DNA of 46,255 nt from Acidobacteriota bacterium (GTDB lineage: Bacteria > Acidobacteriota > Thermoanaerobaculia > Thermoanaerobaculales > Thermoanaerobaculaceae). Both the position numbers and the translations under genes were made by a program. The stretch lies in assembly GCA_003158745.1 (NCBI GenBank), contig PMLC01000067.1:4738-50992 (forward strand), given 5' to 3'. Below, piece after piece: positions 8,142-17,076 of the stretch. A model generated the notes under the pieces. The model had not been told where the DNA came from, searched no databases, and saw only the letters and a list, made by a program, of their open reading frames with translations. Positions within the stretch are counted from its first letter, which is position 1; each line of letters opens with the position of its first letter.

Positions 8142-10646
8142 CTACTTGTGCGCGAGAGGTCGAAGCATGAAGAGCTCGACGGTGGGGCGGCGGGGGCCGG
8201 GGGTGGCGAGGGGGTATCCGATGGCCCCCTGCACCAGCGTGCCCCACGGGCCTGGCGCGGTCAGGCCGAACGAGAACCCCGAGAGCGGCTGTGCACGGTA
8301 CTGCCCGGTGATGTCGTGCACCCAGCCGGCGTCCACGCCGGCCTCGGCCCGGATCGTCGGCGAGAGAGGCAGCGCGAGCGACGCCCGCACCACCCCGAGG
8401 CGCTCCGGGAGCACCCGATCCGAGGCGATGCCGCGGATGCGCAGGTCTCCGAAGCGCGACGGCGCCGGCGCCGAGAACCGGTCGAGGTCGTGGCCCGTCC
8501 AGGCCTCAGCGTCGAGGTGCAGCTTGGCCAGCAGGAACACCGCCTTCTCATAGACCACCAGCAGACGGTCGCGCTGCCAGCTCTTCTGCGGCGTCTCGCT
8601 CCCGTCGAGCCCCCAGGCGCGCCAGTTGGCGCGCCACCCGGCCTCGCCCATCAGGCTCGCCGTGACCGGGCCAAGGGCCGCCTCGCCCTGCAGCCGCACG
8701 GTCGGTTCGAACGTCCCCAAGGGCAGAACGAAGTTGGAAGCCGTGGCGTCGTCGCGGGAGAAGTCCAGCCGGTTGAAGCCCACGTCGAGGAGCGCGCGGA
8801 CGACACCCACGGAGGCGGCGATCCCGGCCCCGATGCTCTGGCGCATCGCCTTCACCGCCTGCCCCTTCTGCTCGACCCCTCCGAGGTAGAGGCTGTTGGA
8901 GAAGGGCAGCAGCTGCACGAACGCGCGCAGCGAGAGGTCCGCATCGCCGCGACGCGTCGAGAAGGCGGCGTCGTTGATCACGCCGGCGACAAGGAGGCGG
9001 AGTTGGTCGCCGCGATGGCGAAAGTCGAAGTCCTGAATCTGTATGCCGCCGTACGGCACCGGGATCGAGAAACCCGGGTCGTATGCCGCGCCCGCGATGA
9101 GGAACCGCTGCGAGCGGCCCGTCGTCCCACCGGGGATCCTCCCGCCCCGCCCGTCGGGGACCAGAGGGACGACACCGGCAAGACCGTCCCGGAACATGCG
9201 GTGGTCGCGCGCATAGGCGGCCGCGCGGTCGGGTGCGAAGCCGGGCGCGTCGATCACGAGGCCGGAGAGTTCGAGCTCGCGATGGACGGTCGCCGAGCCT
9301 CCGAACACCGAGAGCAGGTCGTCGGCCACGACATTCGAGGGCAGCCACAGCGTTTCGCCACCGAGCTCGACCGCCCGGTAGGAAGTGACCGAACGAGTCG
9401 CCCTCACCTCGTCCGGGAGGCCCTCTGCAACCTCGTCCAGCTCCACGAGACCGAATGCAGCCGCGTCGATGTATGCGGTGCCGTGACGCGCGGGGCCGCC
9501 AGGGCGCTCATCTGCGAAGGTCAGCGCGTAGCAGCGCCGTCCCTGCCGCTGCTCCACGCCGACAAGCTCGTACCGGTACGAGGACTGCAACCGCAGCGTG
9601 AGAGGCGGCACCGGTGCGCGCTGAGGCTCGAGAAGCGGCAGGTCCGGCAAGTTGTCCGGGTCCCAGCTCACCCCGTCCACCCAGGCGCGGGTGATCTCCC
9701 AGTCCGTGCCGACGGCGTGCTCCCAGAACGCCGGCCCCGCGAGCGCGACCTCGAAGCTGCGTGAGAGCTCCGCCACCCACACCCGGACCAGCAGCCGCTG
9801 CTCGCCGCTCCACCGCGGGGCTACTCGTTCCTGGCGCGCCGCGGCACGCTGGTGGCGCGCCAGCACCTCGGCGGCCGACGGCAACCGCTCGCCGCTTACC
9901 GCGACGTTCTCGAACGCCGCGCCCGCCTCGGCAGGCCTCGCGGCCACGAGCACGCCTCCGTCGGGGAGCGGCGGCAACGCACACGTCGCGCCTGCAGCGC
10001 TCTTCTTCAGCGCCACGGCGCGCCTGCCGTCGGCGAGCAGCGTCGCACCGCCGTACCACGGGCCCGGAAGCACGACGGCTCCGCCGGGAAACCCGGCCGG
10101 GAGCCCGACGACGGTCGCGAGGTCGGCCGGCCGCATCGCCGTCGCAAGCTCGCGGGTTCCGGCTCTGGCGGCCTGCGGCTCCGGGAGCAGCCCGCCCAGC
10201 TCCCCCACCCACGCAGGGTCGGGGTGGCCGATGAGCACGGACGCCGCGCCGGCCGCGAGCGCCGCGACCGCGGCTTCGGGGTCCCCGACGGCAACGACTA
10301 CGGGCATCCCGCCAAGCCGGCCCTGCAGCTCGGACAGCGCCCCTGGTTGCGGCGGGGGCTCGGGCGCAAAACCGTCGACGTACGGCAGGACCGAGGCGGG
10401 CGGCGGCACCGGCCCGACCGCGACCACCGGAACCCGCCGAGCCGCCAACGCAACCGCGGCTTCGAGCCAGCCCTGGCCGGGCTCAGCCGGCGACGCCGGC
10501 AGGAGCAAGAGGTAGCCTTCGGCTCCCTGCGCGGGCAACGGCTCGTCGGCACGGACCACCTGCCACCCGGAGGGCCCCCGGCGAGGATCGGCGATGACCG
10601 GGGAGAGCGCCGGTGCAGCCGCGAGGAGAAGGCTGGCTAGGAGCAT
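8142..10646 (-). CDS. Exported three-part outer-membrane-barrel-like protein of unknown function
   Basis: I do not recognise a named family for this 834-residue protein. It begins with a signal peptide (MLLASLLLAAAPALS). Residues about 20-270 form an Ala/Gly/Val-rich alpha/beta region (VVVAVGDPEAAVAALAAGAASVLIG) resembling a TIM-type fold. Residues about 285-480 resemble the LolA/RseB/DUF4292 half-barrel (YELVGVEQRQGRRCYALTF, then YIDAAAFGLVELDE). From about 505 to the end the pattern is alternating hydrophobic/polar strands with Gly/Asp turns, as in an outer-membrane beta-barrel, although the last residue is Lys rather than Phe. The ATG start is clear. The gene stands apart from its minus-strand neighbour by about 150 bases. 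A cell-envelope role is inference from architecture. Confidence 0.7.
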   Translation of the reverse strand: MLLASLLLAAAPALSPVIADPRRGPSGWQVVRADEPLPAQGAEGYLLLLPASPAEPGQGWLEAAVALAARRVPVVAVGPVPPPASVLPYVDGFAPEPPPQPGALSELQGRLGGMPVVVAVGDPEAAVAALAAGAASVLIGHPDPAWVGELGGLLPEPQAARAGTRELATAMRPADLATVVGLPAGFPGGAVVLPGPWYGGATLLADGRRAVALKKSAAGATCALPPLPDGGVLVAARPAEAGAAFENVAVSGERLPSAAEVLARHQRAAARQERVAPRWSGEQRLLVRVWVAELSRSFEVALAGPAFWEHAVGTDWEITRAWVDGVSWDPDNLPDLPLLEPQRAPVPPLTLRLQSSYRYELVGVEQRQGRRCYALTFADERPGGPARHGTAYIDAAAFGLVELDEVAEGLPDEVRATRSVTSYRAVELGGETLWLPSNVVADDLLSVFGGSATVHRELELSGLVIDAPGFAPDRAAAYARDHRMFRDGLAGVVPLVPDGRGGRIPGGTTGRSQRFLIAGAAYDPGFSIPVPYGGIQIQDFDFRHRGDQLRLLVAGVINDAAFSTRRGDADLSLRAFVQLLPFSNSLYLGGVEQKGQAVKAMRQSIGAGIAASVGVVRALLDVGFNRLDFSRDDATASNFVLPLGTFEPTVRLQGEAALGPVTASLMGEAGWRANWRAWGLDGSETPQKSWQRDRLLVVYEKAVFLLAKLHLDAEAWTGHDLDRFSAPAPSRFGDLRIRGIASDRVLPERLGVVRASLALPLSPTIRAEAGVDAGWVHDITGQYRAQPLSGFSFGLTAPGPWGTLVQGAIGYPLATPGPRRPTVELFMLRPLAHK

Positions 10647-10796
10647 GCTGCGTCCTTATAGCACCCATTGGGAACGGTTCGACCGGTTTACACCGGACGG
10701 AATCCGTGAGGATTGATCCCATCCCGGAGAGTGGATGGGACCCTGAGGGTCATGAGGCTGCGGGTGCATGGGCGGACGGCAGCCGCACACCCGCAA

Positions 10797-11423
10797 TCAG
10801 TGCGGTCCGAGAGGGGTCTTCTCGCCCGCCGTGATCGCAAAGGGAACGGTGTTCTCCGGCGGCGTGATCGGGCACTGTCCGGCGATGCCGTAGGCGCAGT
10901 CGGGGTTATACCCGCGGTTGAAGTCGAGGCTCACGACCCCGCCCGGCATCCTCTCGACCTCCAGGTAGCGCCCGGCGCCGTACGTTTCGGTGCCGGCGCC
11001 GGCGTCGCGAAACGGTAGGAACAGAGCGTCCGGGTAGCGGTCGCGGATGTCGTCGAGCTGGAAGACGGTGAGCGCCGCCGTACCACCCGGGAGGCGGATG
11101 CGCACCCGGCCCACGCGGTGTGCGGGGCGCTGCTCCCCGTTGCTCGCGGCAATCCGAAGCGCTTCCGGCGGGACGATCGGCTCGATCATGGCTCGAAACC
11201 TGTACGCGGGGTCGAACGGATAGAAGCGCAGGCCCCTGAAGCGGCTCGCCTCCGATGGAGGAAGCGCGGCTTTCACGGCCTCCTCGCGTTCCTGCCGGTA
11301 CTTCCGCTCGGGCGCCGGGAGCGGGACCCGGCACGACGAGAGGGCCAACACGCCAGCGGCGGTCGTGAGGGCAGACAGACAAACAAACAAGCAGGTAAGG
11401 AGCGGGCCGCGAGTTCGACGCAA
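10797..11423 (-). CDS. DUF1684 lipoprotein (short paralogue)
   Basis: This 208-residue protein has a lipoprotein signal ending LALSSC (lipid Cys at 31). The C-terminal two thirds carry the DUF1684 signature: FLPFRDAGAGTETYGAGRYLEVE, then SLDFNRGYNPDCAYG and CPITPPENTVPFAITAGE. The function of DUF1684 is not established. A longer relative is at 39097-40035 in this window; the present protein lacks most of that one's N-terminal domain. It lies 12 bases downstream of the hypothetical gene 11436-12170 and is probably co-transcribed with it. The start region overlaps purine/pyrimidine repeats (ACAGACAAACAAACAAGC on the plus strand), which are coding here. Confidence 0.8.
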   Translation of the reverse strand: MRRTRGPLLTCLFVCLSALTTAAGVLALSSCRVPLPAPERKYRQEREEAVKAALPPSEASRFRGLRFYPFDPAYRFRAMIEPIVPPEALRIAASNGEQRPAHRVGRVRIRLPGGTAALTVFQLDDIRDRYPDALFLPFRDAGAGTETYGAGRYLEVERMPGGVVSLDFNRGYNPDCAYGIAGQCPITPPENTVPFAITAGEKTPLGPH

Positions 11424-11435
11424 GACCGTGGAACC

Positions 11436-12170
11436 CTAGAAAATCACGTGCTGGATGTAGAAGTTCTCCGGCGTCACCTTGCCGCTGACGAACTCGGCGG
11501 CGTCGGCGGCCGAAATCCGGAACACGCCGGCCTCTTTCCCCGATTCGTTGAGCATCTGGAGCTCGACCCGCTCGGGCGCCCGCTGGGGAGCCTTCTGGAC
11601 GAGAAGCTGGTACGTCGCAGCCACAGCTTGAAGAGCCTTGAGCGTCTCCGGCTGGCCGTTCACCTGGATCTCGATGAACAGGTAGGCCGGTTGGGTCCCC
11701 TCGCTGGTCCGGTAGAGGTAGAGGTGGTAGCTCTCGAGTCCCTGCTGGAATGCCTGGTCCACCTGCGCATCCCGGAAGTGCCCCTCGCGGAACATCACCC
11801 CGGGGGTCGGAGTGGGCCTGGCGGCCACGCCTTCCTTGGCGGCTACCCCGAGCTTGATGTGGCCAAGGCTCGAGACCGCTGCGGTCGGCGTGGGCGTGGG
11901 CACAGGCTTCTTGAAGTCCACCCATTCCAGCAACTGGGCGTCACCGAGCCCTTGACCGTTCACTTTCTCCGTGGCCTCCATGTCGATCTGCGAAACCGGG
12001 ATCGACCTCCAGGTCCCTGTCTTGGTGATGAACACCGCGTTGGGACCCTTCACCTGGTACTTCTCCTTTGCGATCACGCGGTCGCCGTTGCGGAGTATCA
12101 AAATGTACACAGCGAACGCCTGCTGGGCCGCCAGCATGAGAACGACACCGAAGAGCACCGCCCTCTTCAC
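11436..12170 (-). CDS. Exported protein of unknown function
   Basis: This 244-residue protein has a signal peptide (MKRAVLFGVVLMLAAQQAFA). Residues 22-62 form a small beta domain (ILILRNGDRVIAKEKYQVKG, then GTWRSIPVSQIDME) like those in acidobacterial exported proteins that describe a property of a parameter or key. A low-complexity Pro/Thr linker (PTPTPT) lies near 90-95 and again near 113. The C-terminal half is mixed alpha/beta with no motif I recognise. The start is GTG at 12170, placed by GGGAGG eight bases upstream. It is divergent from aroF with only 50 bases between, which include the palindrome GGCTA-GTA-TAGCC at 12191-12203. Confidence 0.7.
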   Translation of the reverse strand: MKRAVLFGVVLMLAAQQAFAVYILILRNGDRVIAKEKYQVKGPNAVFITKTGTWRSIPVSQIDMEATEKVNGQGLGDAQLLEWVDFKKPVPTPTPTAAVSSLGHIKLGVAAKEGVAARPTPTPGVMFREGHFRDAQVDQAFQQGLESYHLYLYRTSEGTQPAYLFIEIQVNGQPETLKALQAVAATYQLLVQKAPQRAPERVELQMLNESGKEAGVFRISAADAAEFVSGKVTPENFYIQHVIF

Positions 12171-12190
12171 TTTGAGAACCTCCCTGCCTC

Positions 12191-12203
12191 GGCTAGTATA
12201 GCC
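12191..12203. promoter_or_regulatory. Palindrome in the divergent hypothetical/aroF intergenic region
   Basis: GGCTA-GTA-TAGCC is a 5-base-arm palindrome containing TAGTAT, a plausible -10 box for aroF, in the 50-base gap between divergent genes. The symmetry means the same site could serve both directions or bind a dimeric regulator. No good -35 is visible. Confidence 0.3.
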
Positions 12204-12220
12204 CCTGTCTTGAGGGAGCG

Positions 12221-13261
12221 ATGATGCTGATTGTCATGACGGCGGGGGCCACCCCGCAGCAGCTTGAGCAGGTCATTGAGCGGATCGCGGCGCTTGGGCT
12301 GAAGGCCCACGCCATTCCCGGTGCCCAGCGGGTCGCGATAGGAATTACGGGCAACCAGGGCTCGGTCGAGCCTGCCCTTTTCGAGAATCTGCCCGGCGTA
12401 CTCGAGGTCATCCCGGTATCGCATCCGTACAAGCTCGTGAGCCGCGAAGCCAAGTCGGAAAACAGCGTCGTGACGGTACGTGGTGTTCCGGTCGGCGGCG
12501 ACAACTTCGCCGTTTTCGCCGGGCCGTGTTCCGTGGAGACGCCGGAGCAGACACTCACCATCGCGCGGGCCGTGCGCAGCGCAGGCGCACAGATCCTGCG
12601 CGGCGGCGCCTTCAAGCCCCGCACCTCGCCGTATGCCTTCCAGGGACTCGGGGAACCTGGCCTCGTGATCCTCCGCGACGTCGGGCGCGAAGTCGGGATG
12701 CCGGTCGTCTCGGAGGCGCTGGACGAGCGCTCGCTCGAGCTCGTGACGGAGCACTGCGACATGATCCAGGTCGGCGCCCGCAACATGCAGAACTACTCGC
12801 TGCTCCGTCTCGTGGGTAAGACCCGCAAGCCGGTCCTCCTCAAACGCGGCATGGCTGCGACGGTCGAGGAACTCCTCATGGCCGCCGAATACGTGCTGGC
12901 AGAGGGAAACTACCAGGTTGTCCTCTGCGAGCGCGGAATCCGGACTTTTGCCGACCACACGCGCAACACCGTCGACCTCGCCGCGGTCGTGGCGGTCCAA
13001 CGCCTCTCGCACCTCCCGATCATCGTCGATCCCTCGCACGGAACCGGCAGGCGCCACAAGGTGATCCCGATGGCCCGAGCGGCGGCGGCCGTGGGAGCCG
13101 ACGGCCTCATGGTCGAGGTCCACCACGAGCCCTCTCAGGCGCTCTCGGACGCGGCGCAGGCGCTTCTCCCGGAGGAGCTCGCCCAGTTCATGCGCCAGCT
13201 CCCGGCCCTGCTCCCGCTTACCGGACGGCACCTGGCGCAGGCGCTCGAGTTGAGCGCCTGA
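12221..13261 (+). CDS. aroF: 3-deoxy-7-phosphoheptulonate synthase (DAHP synthase, type I-beta)
   Basis: Catalyses condensation of phosphoenolpyruvate and erythrose 4-phosphate to DAHP, the first step of the shikimate pathway, in the cytoplasm. It has 346 residues. An N-terminal ferredoxin-like regulatory domain (about 1-70) precedes the KDO8P/DAHP synthase barrel. Seen motifs are FAGPCSVE, RGGAFKPRTSPYAFQGLGE, QVGARNMQNY, KPVLLKRG (Schiff-base/PEP-binding Lys), CERGIRTF and PIIVDPSHGTGRR (metal-binding His). The ferredoxin-like domain in this subclass commonly mediates feedback inhibition by aromatic amino acids; this is family knowledge, not shown here. ATG 12221 or the adjacent ATG 12224 follows a GAGGGAG ribosome site. 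The S55-like gene starts six bases after the stop. Confidence 0.95.
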   Translation: MMLIVMTAGATPQQLEQVIERIAALGLKAHAIPGAQRVAIGITGNQGSVEPALFENLPGVLEVIPVSHPYKLVSREAKSENSVVTVRGVPVGGDNFAVFAGPCSVETPEQTLTIARAVRSAGAQILRGGAFKPRTSPYAFQGLGEPGLVILRDVGREVGMPVVSEALDERSLELVTEHCDMIQVGARNMQNYSLLRLVGKTRKPVLLKRGMAATVEELLMAAEYVLAEGNYQVVLCERGIRTFADHTRNTVDLAAVVAVQRLSHLPIIVDPSHGTGRRHKVIPMARAAAAVGADGLMVEVHHEPSQALSDAAQALLPEELAQFMRQLPALLPLTGRHLAQALELSA

Positions 13262-13267
13262 CAACCG

Positions 13268-14986
13268 ATGGCTCCCGCACTCCTGCCGCTCGCTCTCTCG
13301 GCCGCACTCTCGTGGCTCGACCCTGCGACGGTGCAGCCGGGCCAGAAGGGGATCTGTGTCACCGAGTGGACCGGCGGGGAGCGGCGCGAAATCCCCGTGG
13401 TCGTGATGGGGGTGCTCGACGCCTCCGGCCCGGACCGCAAGGGCGTTCTCGTGCGCCTCGAAGATGAGCGGCTTGCAGGCACCGGCGTCGTCGCCGGAAT
13501 GAGCGGGTCGCCGGTGTACCTGGACGGCAAGCTCCTCGGCGCCCTCGCTCTCGGGTGGGCGTGGGCGCGTGAGCCGCTCGGCATCGTGACGCCGTTCGCC
13601 ACGATGCACGATATCTCCCTCGCCGGCCCCGCCGCGACGACGCAGGGGCCGACGCTGGCGCAACTGGCCTCCATCGCCGCCGGAACGACCGACCCGTGGG
13701 CGCTCCTGCCGCAGCTCCCGTCCAGGCGCGATCTCCCGCCGCAGCTGCTTGCCGTGTCGGGGCTGAGCGTACCAACGGGGTTTGCGGCCGACCTGCTGAC
13801 GCGGATTGGATTGCAGCCGGTGCCGGCCGGGACCGCACACGATCTCGCGGGCGTCCCAGCGCCCGGGGATATGATGGCGGTCCAGCTCGTGTGGGGTGAC
13901 GCGTCGCTCGCCGCGGGTGGGACGGTGACCGCCAGCGAAGGCGACCTGGTGTGGGCGTTCGGGCACCCGCTGTACGGGCTCGGCGAGGTGAAGCTCCCCG
14001 TGGCGCGCGCGCGGGTGCTGGCGATCCAGGGGTCCTACCAAAGCCCGTTCAAGGTGTTCGCGGTAGGCGAGCCGTTCGGAACGCTCGTCGCCGACCGGTC
14101 GGCCGGCGTGGTCGCGAAGGTCGGCGCAGCGCCCGACGGGACTTCCATGACGGTGCGGGTCCGCGATGTGATCGGCGACAAGACATGGCGATTTGCGATC
14201 GCCGAGATGCCGATCCTGCAGCCGCTGCTCGTCACCTTCCTCACGAACGCATGCCTCACCGCCCGCGGCGCAAGCGCCGGCGAGGCTTCGGTGCGATTGG
14301 CACTCACGATCCACACCGGCGACGGCCGGGAGATTGCGGTGCATCAGGCGCTGCGCGGACCGGACGCCCTTGCGCGCCTGTCGCTCTTCGCCGGGACCGT
14401 GGTGAGCTTCCTCGCCAACTCGCCGTTCCCTCACCCCGCGTTAAGCGGTGTCGAGCTCATCTTGGACCGTGACGAGGAGCCTCGCGGCGCTTCCATTTTG
14501 GAGGCCGTGCCTGCCCGGACGACGGTGAGGCCGGGCGATGAGCTCACCGTCGACGTACGCCTGCAGCAACAGGAGCGCCCGGTCGAGCACCGTCTTGTCA
14601 CGATCCGGGTGCCGGCGGGCGCATCTGCAGGCCCACTCGAACTCATCGTCGCTGACGGCGAGAGCTGGAGCGACTACCGTCTGCGAGCGGAAGCGATCGT
14701 CCCGGCGGATTACTCGGACCAGATCGACCAGCTCCGGCGGCTCGGGAGCAGCACCGACCTCGTGGCCGCACTCGAGGCGCGCGAGCGAGGGGCGGCGCTG
14801 CCCGGGGTGTCGCAACCCGGCCTCCCCCCGTCCTGGTCCATCACGCTCGCCTCCGGGCTGGGGAGTCGGGCGCTGACCCGTCTGGCCACAGTGGTGCTCG
14901 CGACCGAACGCGTTGCCGGTTCCTACCCCCTCGAAGGGTCCGTGCGCGTGCAGCTCACCGTCCGCCCTGGACCGGAGGTGCCATGA
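13268..14986 (+). CDS. SpoIVB/S55 peptidase-like exported protein
   Basis: This 572-residue protein has a probable short signal segment (MAPALLPLALSAALS) and the domain annotated in acidobacteria as SpoIVB peptidase S55. Seen are GTGVVAGMSGSPVYLDGKLLGAL (GMSGSPV at residues 77-83, containing the candidate Ser) and, much later, WAFGHPLYGLGEVKLP (His at 233). The C-terminal 250 residues are beta-rich (VRPGDELTVDVRLQQQERPVEHR) and lack a recognised motif. In Bacillus SpoIVB the His-containing segment precedes the GMSGSPI segment; here the order is reversed. Whether it is proteolytically active is unproven. The stop overlaps the start of the next gene by four bases (ATGA), so the two are likely translationally coupled. 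Confidence 0.75.
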   Translation: MAPALLPLALSAALSWLDPATVQPGQKGICVTEWTGGERREIPVVVMGVLDASGPDRKGVLVRLEDERLAGTGVVAGMSGSPVYLDGKLLGALALGWAWAREPLGIVTPFATMHDISLAGPAATTQGPTLAQLASIAAGTTDPWALLPQLPSRRDLPPQLLAVSGLSVPTGFAADLLTRIGLQPVPAGTAHDLAGVPAPGDMMAVQLVWGDASLAAGGTVTASEGDLVWAFGHPLYGLGEVKLPVARARVLAIQGSYQSPFKVFAVGEPFGTLVADRSAGVVAKVGAAPDGTSMTVRVRDVIGDKTWRFAIAEMPILQPLLVTFLTNACLTARGASAGEASVRLALTIHTGDGREIAVHQALRGPDALARLSLFAGTVVSFLANSPFPHPALSGVELILDRDEEPRGASILEAVPARTTVRPGDELTVDVRLQQQERPVEHRLVTIRVPAGASAGPLELIVADGESWSDYRLRAEAIVPADYSDQIDQLRRLGSSTDLVAALEARERGAALPGVSQPGLPPSWSITLASGLGSRALTRLATVVLATERVAGSYPLEGSVRVQLTVRPGPEVP

Positions 14987-17076
14987 GACGCTCCGTTGCC
15001 TTTCTTTTCGCCCTGGTTGCCTTCGGCTCAGCTTACGCGTCGCAAACAAGGTGGTTCGTGCTGGACACGCCACGTGCCCTTGCCGGTGCCACCGGCCACG
15101 GGGTCGTGATCTTCCCGGACGGTTCGCTGCGCCCGCTGGCCCCGCTCACGTCCGTGGCAACCTTCGACGAGCCGCTCGGCCTGGCCCTGGCGGTGGCGCC
15201 CGACGGGACCGCATTCGTCGGCACCGGCCACCCGGCCCGGATCTACCGCGTGCGCGAGGGCAAGAAGGAGCTCGTCGGCGAGGCGAAGGCGGACCAGATC
15301 ACGGCGCTGCTGCTTGCCCCTGACGGAACCCTCTGGGCGTCCACCGCCGCCCCCGCGCTGCTGCTCCGTTCCACCGGAGGCAAAGGCCCTCTCGAGGAGG
15401 CGGCGCGGTTTCAAGACGGGAGCCTCTGGGACCTCGCGTGGTTCAGGGGCGGCCTGGTGGTGGCTGCGGGCAACCCCGGAAGGCTGATGCGTCTCACCGC
15501 CAAGGGGCTCGAACTCGCGGCGCCGATCCCCGACCGGCACGCTCGGTGCCTTGCCCCGAGCGGCGAAGTCCTGCTCGTCGGCACCTCGGGGAAGGGGCTG
15601 GTCATGCGCTGGACCGGCGATTCCCCGCCCGGTGTCGTCTACGACTCGAGCTTCACCGAGATTGCCGCCCTCGCCGTCGCGCCGGGCGGCGTCACCTACG
15701 CGGCGGCATTGACCGGCGAGCCGTCCCTCAGCAAACCGCCGGCAAAGGAGGACGGCGACGCCACGGTGACGGTGTCCGTGACCGAGAGCCCGAGCACGAC
15801 CCCCCAGACGACGAAGGGCCCCGCAACCTCCGAGATCGTACGCATCCTGCCTCAGGGGGCTGCGACAATGGTCCACCGCTTCACCAAACAGATCGCCGAC
15901 ACGCTCGCGTGGGGCAATTCAGGGCTGATCGTCGGCACCGGCCTCGAAGGCGAGTTGTGGCAACTCGTCGACGGCGCGGCCGCGATGCTCGACACTGTCG
16001 ATGCCGCGCAGGTCGTCCGCGTGGCGGCGGGCGGCGACTGGGTGCTGACTCAGACCCCAACCAAGCTGCTCCACCGCTCCGGAAAGATCCATGGCACTTT
16101 TGCTTCCCCGCCCCTCGACGCCGGCCAGCCGGCGCAGTGGGGGGATTCCACTCTCGTCGGCGAGCTGGCCCCATCCGGCGGGTGCACGCTTCGGTTTCGT
16201 TCGGGCGCAACCGCCACACCCGACGAGACATGGAGCGCCTGGTCCGCACCGATCGCGTGCCCGGGAGGTCAGGTGACATCGCCCCCCGCCCGCTACCTCC
16301 AGTGGCAGGTGGAACTCGAACCGGCGGCGGGGACCCCGTCGCCCCGCGTAGGCCGCGTTGAGGTCGCGTACCGCCAGATCAACCTGCCGCCGGATATCAA
16401 GGATCTCACTATTCACGACCCTGGAGAGGTCTTCCTCAAGGGGCCGCCGCCGTCCGACCGAATCGTCGAGGTCCAACACCCCGACCTGTCCGGCATCTTC
16501 ACAACCCTCGACGACGACGCGAAGGAAGCCCAGGACCGGCTCGGCAAGAAGTACTACCGCATCGGGTACCAGACCGTGTCGTGGAAAGCCGAGGACCCCA
16601 ACGGCGACCCCCTGCGGTTCAACGTCGAGATCCAAAAGGCCGGGAGCCCTGCATGGTGGAAGGTGCGCGAGAACCTCGAAACCACCTCGCTGGCTCTCGA
16701 TACTCAGGCGTTGGCCGACGGCATGTACCGCTTCCGCCTCACTGCCACCGACGCACCGGCAAACCCCGTCGAACCCGGCACGGCGCAAGCGCTCTCGAGT
16801 TGGTTCGTCGTTGACAACACGCCGCCGACAGTCACGGTCGTCCGCAAGGGCAACGTCTGGCTCGTCACGGTGGACGACTCGCTTTCGCCGATCGCCCGTG
16901 TGGAGTGGAACCGCGATGCCGACACATGGCACGCCCTGACACCCGACGACGGCCTGCTCGACAGGAAGCATGAGACGTTCCGCATCCCCGCCCAAGCAGG
17001 CACACACGTGGTCGCAGTGCGCGCCGTGGACGAGCATCACAACCGCGCCATCGCCGCGGTGGAGGAGCAGCCGTGA
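14983..17076 (+). CDS. Exported beta-propeller/Ig-like protein of unknown function
   Basis: This 697-residue protein has a signal peptide (MRRSVAFLFALVAFGSAYA). Residues about 30-400 show repeated propeller-blade phrases such as LALAVAPDGTAFVGTG, ALLLAPDGTLWAST and EIAALAVAPGGVTYAAA, with a Thr/Ser/Pro-rich insert near 245-285. From about 395 on there are beta-sandwich-like segments; the last is FN3/Ig-like (TPPTVTVVRKGNVWLVTVDDSLSPI). No catalytic motif is seen. Four-base overlaps join it to the S55-like gene before it and to coaD after it. Function unknown; an extracytoplasmic or surface scaffold is inference. Confidence 0.75.
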   Translation: MRRSVAFLFALVAFGSAYASQTRWFVLDTPRALAGATGHGVVIFPDGSLRPLAPLTSVATFDEPLGLALAVAPDGTAFVGTGHPARIYRVREGKKELVGEAKADQITALLLAPDGTLWASTAAPALLLRSTGGKGPLEEAARFQDGSLWDLAWFRGGLVVAAGNPGRLMRLTAKGLELAAPIPDRHARCLAPSGEVLLVGTSGKGLVMRWTGDSPPGVVYDSSFTEIAALAVAPGGVTYAAALTGEPSLSKPPAKEDGDATVTVSVTESPSTTPQTTKGPATSEIVRILPQGAATMVHRFTKQIADTLAWGNSGLIVGTGLEGELWQLVDGAAAMLDTVDAAQVVRVAAGGDWVLTQTPTKLLHRSGKIHGTFASPPLDAGQPAQWGDSTLVGELAPSGGCTLRFRSGATATPDETWSAWSAPIACPGGQVTSPPARYLQWQVELEPAAGTPSPRVGRVEVAYRQINLPPDIKDLTIHDPGEVFLKGPPPSDRIVEVQHPDLSGIFTTLDDDAKEAQDRLGKKYYRIGYQTVSWKAEDPNGDPLRFNVEIQKAGSPAWWKVRENLETTSLALDTQALADGMYRFRLTATDAPANPVEPGTAQALSSWFVVDNTPPTVTVVRKGNVWLVTVDDSLSPIARVEWNRDADTWHALTPDDGLLDRKHETFRIPAQAGTHVVAVRAVDEHHNRAIAAVEEQP

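Noticed and set aside
7935-9764. 609-residue plus-strand ORF
   Set aside because: Begins in the repeat region and overlaps the exported minus-strand protein, whose signal peptide and beta pattern are convincing; this one has no motif.
10647-10796. ACCGG-TTTAC-ACCGG-like symmetry before the 834-residue gene
   Set aside because: CCGGT-TTAC-ACCGG is short and isolated; no promoter context supports an operator.
12167-14434. 755-residue minus-strand ORF across aroF and the S55-like gene
   Set aside because: His/Arg-rich shadow of two motif-bearing genes.
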